Below are positions 7,927 to 15,002 of a DNA stretch of 64,000 nt, piece by piece (position 1 is the stretch's first letter; each line of letters begins with the position of its first letter). A program made the position numbers and the translations under genes. The notes beneath the pieces were generated by a model. It was not told where the DNA came from. It saw only the letters and a program-made list of their open reading frames with translations, and did not search any database. Location: NCBI GenBank assembly GCA_023957575.1, contig JAMLGU010000002.1, positions 372,001 to 436,000 of the forward strand. Direction: 5' to 3'. Origin of the DNA: Chitinophagaceae bacterium. GTDB lineage: Bacteria; Bacteroidota; Bacteroidia; Chitinophagales; Chitinophagaceae.

Positions 7927-9102
7927 ATGAGCAGATTATTACTTATTATAATTTTTGTTTTTATTTATTCCGGTGCTTATTCCCAGTCTCAGGAAAACGG
8001 TCCTTCGTACGGAAAGTCATTTGTTGACTATCAAAAGGGATTTAAAAGGGCAAATAGCGCCTTTGCAGCAAACGAGGCTAATTTGAAAGCGTTGTTTGAG
8101 CTCAAGGGTTTGGTGTGGCCTGCCCGTTATATGTATTTGAGGTCATTTAAGTACGATAGTCAATTAGAGGTATGGGTAAAAAATACGATTCAGGAGGAGT
8201 ATAAACTTTTAAAGGTGTATAAGGTTTGCGCTTTATCGGGTGCGCTGGGTCCTAAGCGTTTTGAAGGCGATTATCAGGTTCCGGAAGGTTTTTATTTTAT
8301 AGACAGATTTAATCCCAACAGTAGCTATTATTTATCTCTCGGACTGAATTATCCCAATGCCTCTGACAAAATATTGAGCGATCAGGAGCGCCCGGGAAGC
8401 GGTATTTACATTCATGGTGGGTGCGCCACTGTGGGTTGTATTCCTATTTTGGATGATAAAATCAGTGAACTGTATGTTTTAACTGCGGTAGCCAAAAGTG
8501 CGGGTCTTGATTATATTCCGGTTCATATTTTTCCGGTAAAATATAATGAACAAAAAAGCTATGAGTACCTTGCCCGTATCACAAAGGAAAATGAACAGTT
8601 AAAAGCATTTACCGACCGATTGGAAGAGGCTTACGACTATTTTGAAAAATACCATCAGATACCGGTTGTGATGATTAAGGATAACGGAGAATATGTGATC
8701 AATAATTCATTGCCTAAAGTGCCCAAATTTGTACCGGTGGTTAAAGTAAGGCCCAAAAGTGATTTTGTACCTGTGATAAGAGATGTAACGGTAGCAAACG
8801 TGGTTACCAAATGGCCGGAGTTCCCCGGTGGTATTCAGGCATTTGAAACCTATTTGAAGAATCTGGGTCAGGAAATGGTGCCGATGCTGCCCGAAGAAAC
8901 CCGCCGTCTTTATGCCCAGGTTGAGTTTATCATTGATGCGGATGGTACACCTGTCAATTTCAAAATGATTCAGGGTGGAGATGAATACTTCAATAAAGAG
9001 TTGATGAAGCGAATGCAGAAAATGGACAAATGGCAGCCTGCCATGTCTGACAAGACTCCGGTTCCGAAGAAAATGGTTCAAACGGTTGTGGTAGGCGAGT
9101 AA
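7927..9102 (+). CDS. L,D-transpeptidase (YkuD, YafK-like) with C-terminal TonB-like domain
   Basis: A 391-residue exported protein. The signal peptide covers residues 1-20 (MSRLLLIIIFVFIYSGAYSQ). A YkuD domain follows, with the catalytic block HGGCATVGC at about residues 163-171; Cys171 is the expected nucleophile for 3-3 cross-linking or lipoprotein anchoring on peptidoglycan. Near residue 290 comes WPEFPGGIQAFETYLK, and then AQVEFIIDADGTPVNFKMIQGGDEYFN, the pattern of the TonB C-terminal domain seen in many Bacteroidota envelope proteins. The ATG at 7927 is chosen because it starts the signal peptide. The gene is convergent with the aspartate kinase gene and the two stop codons abut (TAATTA at 9100-9105). 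Confidence 0.88.
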   Translation: MSRLLLIIIFVFIYSGAYSQSQENGPSYGKSFVDYQKGFKRANSAFAANEANLKALFELKGLVWPARYMYLRSFKYDSQLEVWVKNTIQEEYKLLKVYKVCALSGALGPKRFEGDYQVPEGFYFIDRFNPNSSYYLSLGLNYPNASDKILSDQERPGSGIYIHGGCATVGCIPILDDKISELYVLTAVAKSAGLDYIPVHIFPVKYNEQKSYEYLARITKENEQLKAFTDRLEEAYDYFEKYHQIPVVMIKDNGEYVINNSLPKVPKFVPVVKVRPKSDFVPVIRDVTVANVVTKWPEFPGGIQAFETYLKNLGQEMVPMLPEETRRLYAQVEFIIDADGTPVNFKMIQGGDEYFNKELMKRMQKMDKWQPAMSDKTPVPKKMVQTVVVGE

Positions 9103-10365
9103 TTACACCTCAAAAAGCCAGGTGGCATTTTGTTTTGTTTGCTGTGTTACTAATGCATTCTTCCCTTCTGTAAATCTTTTTATGCTTTCTTCAGTATAAT
9201 GTCTGATGGTGAGCAGCGAGAGTCCGGCAGTAATTTGTACGTCAAAAATTTCGGATGCTTTGGCTGCTAATTGTTTTATTTTGTCCTCTCTGTTGTCAAA
9301 AACACAAATCATATTGATAGCTCCGTTTTGTGTAAGATTGGGTCTGATGGACAATTGCTCAAACAAACGGTAAAGCACCCCCGTGTTTTGTTCGCCAATA
9401 AAAGAAAAATCCTTTGATTTCAGTTCCATCATCACCTGATTTTTCTTCAGTACAATGATAGGGGGTAGATTTTTTACAGATTGATTGTGAATAACAGTTC
9501 CCGGCAAAGAAGCATCCAGAAAACATTTTACATACAGTGGAATACTTTTGTTTTGAAGCGGTTTGATGGTTTTGGGGTGAATGACCTGTGCGCCATAATA
9601 AGCCATTTCAATCACCTCGGTATAGTTCAGTACGGGTATCGCTATGGCATCGCGTACTTCGCGTGGGTCGGCATTCATCACATTTTCCACATCTTTCCAG
9701 ATGGTCTGACTTTCAGCATCCAGCATGTTGGCAAATACGGCAGCCGTATAGTCGCTTCCTTCACGCCCTAATGTGGTAGTATCTCCATCTATTGTGCCGC
9801 CAATGAAACCTTGTGTTACTACTGTTTTATTCTCCAAAATGGGTTTGATAATTGAGGTAACATTTTCCTGGGTCTGCTCCCAATTGATATTGGCATCTCT
9901 GAAATTATTATCGGTTTTAATTATTTTTCTTACATCTACCCATTCGTTTTCAACGCCCATTTCGTTTAGAAAATAACTCATGATGGTAGTGGAAATCAGT
10001 TCTCCCACACTCACTATCTGATCATAATAAAAATCGTAGCTTTTTTCGGGAGCGCTTTGCAATAAAGTTTCTGTGCTATTAAAAATTTCATCCAACTTAG
10101 TTTCACAGGGCAGATAGTGGGTTACAAGCAGGTACTTTGAAGTCATTACATGCTGCTTTTTCAGTTGGTCAAAAAGCTGCAAGGCATCTTCTTTTCTGTT
10201 ATTTACGAAAGCTTCGGTTACTTTTTCCAATGCATTCGTGGATTTACCCATTGCAGAAATGACAATCAATAGTTTCTCGTTTTTATATTGCTTCAATATG
10301 TTTTTAACATTGGTAATTCTTTCGATGTTGTTAACGGCAGCGCCGCCAAATTTGAAAACCTTCAT
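9103..10365 (-). CDS. aspartate kinase (monofunctional)
   Basis: A 420-residue enzyme that phosphorylates aspartate, the first step towards lysine, threonine and methionine. The amino-acid kinase domain starts MKVFKFGGAAV; the usual form is KFGGxSV, so the Ser is Ala here. It includes TTLGREGSDYTAAVFA and WKDVENVMNADPR, the aspartate-binding and family signatures. The last 120 residues (ELKSKDFSFIGEQNTGVLYRLFEQLSI... and INMICVFDN) have ACT-domain character, so feedback control by an end product is likely. No dehydrogenase domain is fused. The gene is isolated from other amino-acid genes. The symbol lysC would fit but the paralogue is not determined. Confidence 0.93.
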   Translation of the reverse strand: MKVFKFGGAAVNNIERITNVKNILKQYKNEKLLIVISAMGKSTNALEKVTEAFVNNRKEDALQLFDQLKKQHVMTSKYLLVTHYLPCETKLDEIFNSTETLLQSAPEKSYDFYYDQIVSVGELISTTIMSYFLNEMGVENEWVDVRKIIKTDNNFRDANINWEQTQENVTSIIKPILENKTVVTQGFIGGTIDGDTTTLGREGSDYTAAVFANMLDAESQTIWKDVENVMNADPREVRDAIAIPVLNYTEVIEMAYYGAQVIHPKTIKPLQNKSIPLYVKCFLDASLPGTVIHNQSVKNLPPIIVLKKNQVMMELKSKDFSFIGEQNTGVLYRLFEQLSIRPNLTQNGAINMICVFDNREDKIKQLAAKASEIFDVQITAGLSLLTIRHYTEESIKRFTEGKNALVTQQTKQNATWLFEV

Positions 10366-10502
10366 TTTATGAATTTTTATCGCACAAATGTCGCTAATTT
10401 TGAATAATATTTTTTATGGGCAAAAATAATTATTGTAGTTTTCTTTTGATACCGGTTTTACAATAATAACCCAATTAAAAATTTAACGATAAAATTTGTA
10501 AT

Positions 10503-11513
10503 ATGAGTAATGTAAACCGAAAGGTATTTACCCTCGATGAATTTACCATTCAACAATTGCGCAATATTCCGAATGCCACAGGTGAGTTAAGCGCCCTGCT
10601 GCGTGATATCGGTCTTGCCGCCAAACGCGTAAATGTAGAAGTGAATAAAGCCGGTCTGGTTGACATACTGGGCGATCTGGGTACTACCAATGTGCAGGGA
10701 GAAGAAGTGAAAAAATTGGATGTTTTTGCCAATGAACAATTTATGGGCGTGTTGCAGCATGGCGTAAGCTGCGCAGGCATCGCCAGCGAAGAAATGGATA
10801 CTTTTATTCCGTTTGACGATGTGATAAGCCGGGAGTCAAAATACGTGTGCTCATTTGATCCATTGGATGGCAGCTCGAATATTGATGTGAATGTTTCCAT
10901 CGGAACCATTTTTGGGGTGTATTGGCGAAGGACAAAGTCGGGACAGCTGGCCGAAGAGCAGGATTTTCTGCAGCCGGGCACTAATTTGGTGGCGGCCGGT
11001 TATATTATTTATGGCAGCAGCACCATGCTGGTTTATGCCACCCGCCGGGGCGTACAAGGCTTCACACTCGATCCTTCAATCGGCGAGTTTACACTTAGTC
11101 ATCCAGATATGAAATTCCCTGAAACCGGAAAAATCTATTCTGTCAATCATGGTAATTATTATGAGTATGACGAAAAAGTGCAGGCATATATCGAAAATTG
11201 CCAGCGGAAGAACAAAAGTAATGGCGGGCCCTACACCCAGCGCTATATTGGCAGCATGGTGGCCGACCTGCATCGCAACCTGATTAAAGGCGGAATTTTT
11301 ATGTATCCGGGAACCAGGGAAAAACCAGAAGGTAAACTGAGATTAATGTATGAGTGTAATCCTTTTGCTTTTATAGTAACGGTAGCAGGTGGAAAGGCTA
11401 TCAGCAAAAAAGGGCAGCGAATTCTGGATATAGAACCCAAAAGTCTTCATGAACGTACTCCGTTTTTTGCCGGTAGCAAAGCAATGATCGAAGAATTGGA
11501 AACTTATTTGTAG
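10503..11513 (+). CDS. fbp: class I fructose-1,6-bisphosphatase
   Basis: A 336-residue cytoplasmic enzyme that removes the 1-phosphate from fructose-1,6-bisphosphate in gluconeogenesis. FDPLDGSSNIDVNVSIGTIF near residue 117 carries the metal ligands of class I FBPase. The C-terminal block GKLRLMYECNPFAFIVTVAGGKA is also diagnostic. Length is normal. It is followed after 9 bp by an ABC ATPase gene, so the two are probably cotranscribed, although no functional tie is known. A TAAAATTTG near-match to the -7 element (one extra base) ends a few bases before the ATG. Confidence 0.97.
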   Translation: MSNVNRKVFTLDEFTIQQLRNIPNATGELSALLRDIGLAAKRVNVEVNKAGLVDILGDLGTTNVQGEEVKKLDVFANEQFMGVLQHGVSCAGIASEEMDTFIPFDDVISRESKYVCSFDPLDGSSNIDVNVSIGTIFGVYWRRTKSGQLAEEQDFLQPGTNLVAAGYIIYGSSTMLVYATRRGVQGFTLDPSIGEFTLSHPDMKFPETGKIYSVNHGNYYEYDEKVQAYIENCQRKNKSNGGPYTQRYIGSMVADLHRNLIKGGIFMYPGTREKPEGKLRLMYECNPFAFIVTVAGGKAISKKGQRILDIEPKSLHERTPFFAGSKAMIEELETYL

Positions 11514-11522
11514 TTTTATCGC

Positions 11523-12284
11523 ATGGCTGATAAAATTATTTCGGTAAGGAATCTGGTAAAAAATTATGGAAATTTTGAAGCGGTAAAAGGGATATCCTTT
11601 GATGTGTATGAAAATGAGATTTTTGGTTTACTGGGGCCCAATGGCGCTGGTAAATCAACTACCCTTGAAATTATAGAAACCCTGCGGTCAAAAACTTCTG
11701 GTGAAATTTTGGTGGCAGGCTATGACCTCGATAAAGACCCGATAGTCATTAAAGGATTGATAGGTGTGCAGTTGCAAACCAGCGGGTATTATCCCGGACT
11801 TAATTTATTGCAACTGATTGACCTTTTTGCAGGGCTGTATAATGAAGAAGTGGATGGCATGGCATTGCTCCGAAGTGTCAATCTGGAAGAAAAAGCCAAA
11901 TCTCAATACAAAGAATTGAGCGGCGGGCAGAAACAGAGATTTTCGGTAGCGACTACACTTATAAATAAACCTAAGGTCATTTTCCTGGACGAACCAACTA
12001 CCGGTCTTGACCCACAGGCGCGAAGGAATCTTTGGGAGTTGATAAAAAATATTAATGATCAGGGGGCGACCATCATTATTACTACGCACTATATGGATGA
12101 GGCAGAATATCTCTGCGATCGGATTGCCATTATTGACAGTGGAAAAATTGTGGCAATGGATACACCCGATAATCTGATTGATGAATTAGTGGCATCCGGC
12201 TTTGAACGACCTCGTGAAGTGAAGCAGGCTAATTTGGAAGATGTCTTTATTCATCTTACGGGGAAGAGTTTGAGAGAAGATTAG
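11523..12284 (+). CDS. ABC transporter ATP-binding protein (CcmA/DrrA-like)
   Basis: A 253-residue ATPase with Walker A GPNGAGKST near residue 37, signature ELSGGQKQRFSVATTL near 133, Walker B VIFLDEPTTGLDP and the switch His in IITTHYMDEAEYL. This is the layout of ABC-2-type exporters of the DrrA/CcmA class. A membrane permease normally sits next to such a gene, but here the next genes encode a PPIase, a DinB protein and a Nudix hydrolase. The ATPase is therefore an orphan in this window. The C-terminal stretch VASGFERPREVKQANLEDVFIHLTGK is the usual ending of the class. Confidence 0.93.
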   Translation: MADKIISVRNLVKNYGNFEAVKGISFDVYENEIFGLLGPNGAGKSTTLEIIETLRSKTSGEILVAGYDLDKDPIVIKGLIGVQLQTSGYYPGLNLLQLIDLFAGLYNEEVDGMALLRSVNLEEKAKSQYKELSGGQKQRFSVATTLINKPKVIFLDEPTTGLDPQARRNLWELIKNINDQGATIIITTHYMDEAEYLCDRIAIIDSGKIVAMDTPDNLIDELVASGFERPREVKQANLEDVFIHLTGKSLRED

Positions 12285-12538
12285 AGTTTTTTTTATATGC
12301 AAGAAAATGAGGCTAAACCTGGATCATTGGAGCCGCACTGCATAAACGATAGTTTCAAAAGCGATTATTTTTTAGTACAGTTTCATTAGTTCGTCGTGAA
12401 AATAAAATTTTAAAACAAGCTTTGACTGATTTTTCAAATTTGGCTTAAAAATGCTTTATCTTAGTAGATTTGAAATTAAGGAAGAAGAGAAAATAATCTT
12501 TTTATGTATAATGAACAACATTAAATATTTTTATAACT

Positions 12539-12973
12539 ATGTCAATACAAGATAAATTGAAAACTTTTATGAATGGAAAAATTGATGTCCATAAACAGGC
12601 AGGCCAGAAATTTATGGAAGAAAACAGGAATAAAGAAAGTGTCATTTCTTTGCCGGAAGGCTTGCAGTATGAAGTGATAATGGAAGGTAGCGGAAAGCAG
12701 CCAACCATTAATGATTCGGTTACGGCGCATTACAAGGGCGCACTGCTGGATGGAAAAGAGTTTGACAGTTCCTTTAAAAGAAATCAACCTTTTACTGCGC
12801 CTTTAAAACATTTGATAAAAGGCTGGCAGATAGCGATTCCTCTAATGAAAGAAGGAAGCCACTGGAGGCTTTGGATACCTTCTGACCTGGCCTATGGCGA
12901 TCGCGGCGCAGGAAGCGATATACCGGGCGGCGCTACATTGATGTTTGAAGTAGAATTATTAAAAGTAAATTAA
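12539..12973 (+). CDS. FKBP-type peptidyl-prolyl isomerase, cytoplasmic
   Basis: A 144-residue protein without a signal peptide. A helical N-terminal arm (residues 1-40) is followed by a single FKBP domain: GLQYEVIMEGSGKQP, VTAHYKGALLDGKEFDSS, LKHLIKGWQIAIPLMKEGSHWRLWIPSDLAYGDRGAG and FEVELL. This is the FklB-like arrangement. It accelerates proline isomerisation during folding. It is 5 bp from the DinB-like gene, and with the Nudix gene behind that it forms a tight three-gene operon. The 254-bp gap before it holds no gene I can support. Confidence 0.93.
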   Translation: MSIQDKLKTFMNGKIDVHKQAGQKFMEENRNKESVISLPEGLQYEVIMEGSGKQPTINDSVTAHYKGALLDGKEFDSSFKRNQPFTAPLKHLIKGWQIAIPLMKEGSHWRLWIPSDLAYGDRGAGSDIPGGATLMFEVELLKVN

Positions 12974-12978
12974 GCATT

Positions 12979-13506
12979 ATGGAGATTGAAAATCAATACC
13001 CGATAGGCAAATTGCAGGTTCAGGATTATTCGCCTGAAGCCAAAGAGAAAGCCTTAAATGATATAAAATTATTGCCCGATATGCTGGAAGCTGCATTGAG
13101 TAATCTGGATGAATATCAATTGCACACGCCATATCGGGAAGGCGGTTGGACAGTTCATCAGGTGGTGCATCATATTGCCGATGCCCATTTGAATGCTTAT
13201 ATCAGATTGAAACTGGGGCTTACCGAAAATAATCCCACCATTAATCCTTTTGATGAAAATCTCTGGGCGGAGTTGGATGATGTAAAAACAGTTCCTATAA
13301 ATGTTTCGGCTACGTTGCTGCATGCCCTGCACCAAAGGATGTATGAAGCGCTGAAAAATCTTACTGAGGCAGATTGGATGCGTACTGTGTTCCATCCCGG
13401 GCAGCAAAAAGAAATGACACTTTGGGATATTCTGAATTTGTATTCCTGGCATGGCAAACATCATGTGGCTCAGATCAATTATTTAAGAGAAAAAATGAAA
13501 TGGTAG
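12979..13506 (+). CDS. DinB/YfiT-family putative metal-dependent hydrolase or thiol transferase
   Basis: A 175-residue four-helix protein of the DinB superfamily, closest in pattern to Bacillus YfiT/BstA. YREGGWTVHQVVHHIADAHLNAYIR near residue 52 gives the first metal His ligand(s), and YSWHGKHHVAQINYLRE near the end gives the C-terminal His pair. In other bacteria such proteins transfer low-molecular-weight thiols or hydrolyse small molecules. The substrate here is unknown. It sits between the FKBP gene (5 bp gap) and the Nudix gene (3 bp gap). Confidence 0.88.
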   Translation: MEIENQYPIGKLQVQDYSPEAKEKALNDIKLLPDMLEAALSNLDEYQLHTPYREGGWTVHQVVHHIADAHLNAYIRLKLGLTENNPTINPFDENLWAELDDVKTVPINVSATLLHALHQRMYEALKNLTEADWMRTVFHPGQQKEMTLWDILNLYSWHGKHHVAQINYLREKMKW

Positions 13507-13509
13507 TTT

Positions 13510-14058
13510 ATGAACTGGAAAACTTTATCTTCGGAGTACCTTTTTAATGACCTTTGGTTCAAAGTGCGTAAAGATGTGTGCGAAACGCCTGAAGGGAAAA
13601 TTGTAAATCCGTATTATGTTTATGAATTTCCTGAATGGGTAACTTGTTTTGCGCTTACCGAAGACAACAAAGTGTTGATGGAGATGCAGTACCGACATGC
13701 TATTGGCGAAACCTGTTGGGAAATACCCGGCGGATGTGTGGATGATGATGATCCTAATCTGGAGGCGGCCATTCAACGCGAATTACTTGAGGAAACAGGC
13801 TATACGTTCAAGCATTTTGAATATCTGGGTCGCACCTGTGCCAATCCCTCTACCAACAGTAATTGGATGCACATGTTTCTGGCAACCGGAGGTAGAAAAA
13901 CTTCCGATCAGCAACTTGATCCTAATGAAGAAATTTATATTGAACTGATGGATCTGGAAGAGTTTAAAAAGAAATTCAGAAACAATGAATTCATTCAGAG
14001 TATGCACGTAACTACCATGCTGTATGCGTTGATGAAGTTGGGGGAATTAAAGGTTTAA
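13510..14058 (+). CDS. Nudix hydrolase (ADP-ribose pyrophosphatase-like)
   Basis: A 182-residue Nudix protein. The box reads EIPGGCVDDDD, then LEAAIQRELLEETGY. The REUxEExGU core is intact, but the spacing before it carries one extra residue and the usual upstream Glu is not in place. Flanking sequence (VLMEMQYRHAIGETCWEIPGG, and YLGRTCANPSTNSNWMHMFLA) fits ADP-ribose or NDP-sugar pyrophosphatases. The last two codons and the stop are built from the first units of a heptad tandem repeat, so the C-terminus may have been set by the repeat. Confidence 0.9.
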   Translation: MNWKTLSSEYLFNDLWFKVRKDVCETPEGKIVNPYYVYEFPEWVTCFALTEDNKVLMEMQYRHAIGETCWEIPGGCVDDDDPNLEAAIQRELLEETGYTFKHFEYLGRTCANPSTNSNWMHMFLATGGRKTSDQQLDPNEEIYIELMDLEEFKKKFRNNEFIQSMHVTTMLYALMKLGELKV

Positions 14059-14119
14059 GGTTTAAGGTTCAAGGTTTAAAGTTCAATGTTCAAGGTTTAA
14101 GGTTCAATGTTCAAGGTTA
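14050..14119 (+). repeat. heptanucleotide tandem tract, AAGGTTY type (10 units)
   Basis: Ten 7-bp units such as AAGGTTT, AAGGTTC and AATGTTC run head to tail. The TAA stop of the Nudix gene (14056-14058) spans units one and two. Every unit joint makes a TAA, TCA or similar, and because 7 is not a multiple of 3 the stops fall in all frames. Confidence 0.9.
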
Positions 14120-14130
14120 GATGTCTTTTA

Positions 14131-14261
14131 TCTAATATCTAATATCTAATATCTAATATCTAACGTCTAACATCTAATGTCTAACGTCTATCTACTAATT
14201 TTCAATCTATAATCTAAAATCTATAATCTAAAATCTAAAATCTAAAATCTAAAATCTCTAA
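14131..14261 (+). repeat. heptanucleotide tandem tract, TCTAAYR/TCTAAAA type
   Basis: TCTAATA x4 is followed by TCTAACG, TCTAACA and TCTAATG variants, a short break near 14166-14190, then TCTATAA and TCTAAAA units up to TCTCTAA. The tract ends one base before the TTG start of the glycosylase gene. The same unit type recurs at 58518. Confidence 0.9.
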
Positions 14262-14262
14262 C

Positions 14263-14859
14263 TTGCCTTATCGTCAACATCTTTCAAAGGATAAAGTGAT
14301 GAAAGAACTCATCAGAAAGCATGGTATTTTGAAAATAGGGAAACAAAAAAATATCTATCTGATTTTGTGTTCTTCCATTATTAGTCAGCAATTAAGCGCC
14401 AGGGTGGCAGATGTTATTTATCAGAGGTTCCTTAATCTTTTTAATACAAAAACACCTAAACCAAAGGAAATTCTTGATATGGAAGATGATAGGTTGAGGA
14501 GTATTGGTTTGTCTTTTTCAAAAGCAAGGTATATTAAAAATGTTTGTAATTTTTTTATAGAGCAGAAAGTTACTGATGCCAGGCTACATAAAATGACCAA
14601 TGAAGAAGTTTTCGATCTGCTGACACAGATAAAAGGAGTGGGCAGGTGGACTACTGAAATGATTTTGATGTTTGCCTTGGAGCGGGCAGATATTTTTTCA
14701 ATCGGAGACCTTGGTTTGCAAAAAGCAATTGTTAAATTGTATAATCTGAAATATGATAATAAAAAAGAACTGTTAATGAAGGTAGAATATCTGTCCAAAA
14801 CCTGGCAGCCCTTCAGAACGTATGCCTGCCTGCATTTATGGAAATATGTGGATGATTAA
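14263..14859 (+). CDS. DNA-3-methyladenine glycosylase (AlkA-like, HhH-GPD)
   Basis: A 198-residue base-excision repair enzyme. The HhH-GPD fold is visible: IISQQLSARVADVIYQRF near residue 38, then the helix-hairpin-helix LTQIKGVGRWTTEMILMFAL near 120-140, then FSIGDLGLQKA, whose Asp is the expected catalytic residue. There is no iron-sulfur Cys cluster, as in AlkA/Mag. I chose the TTG at 14263 because MPYRQHLSKDKVMKELI matches the HLSKD start usual in the family. The ATG at 14299 would remove it. The start lies one base after the heptad tract, so upstream control sequence must be inside the repeat. Confidence 0.88.
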   Translation: MPYRQHLSKDKVMKELIRKHGILKIGKQKNIYLILCSSIISQQLSARVADVIYQRFLNLFNTKTPKPKEILDMEDDRLRSIGLSFSKARYIKNVCNFFIEQKVTDARLHKMTNEEVFDLLTQIKGVGRWTTEMILMFALERADIFSIGDLGLQKAIVKLYNLKYDNKKELLMKVEYLSKTWQPFRTYACLHLWKYVDD

Positions 14860-14945
14860 GAAGTATAAATTATTTGTGTCATTTTTGTTTAAAATTCATT
14901 TTGAACTAAAATAATCTTTGAAGCGCTTTTCTTGTCTTCTTTCTG

Positions 14946-14953
14946 TATTTTTG
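14946..14953 (+). promoter_or_regulatory. putative -7 element for the GH2 gene
   Basis: TATTTTTG is an exact TAnnTTTG match, 50 bp before the ATG at 15003 and 8 bp before the upstream ATG at 14961. Confidence 0.45.
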
Positions 14954-15002
14954 AGAGGAAATGTTTATTGTAAATTTGATTGCCACCAAAATTCAATTTA
15001 TT

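Noticed and set aside
12298-12390. 30-codon reading frame after the ABC ATPase gene
   Set aside because: It has no hydrophobic or conserved feature and no promoter; chance is the simpler reading.
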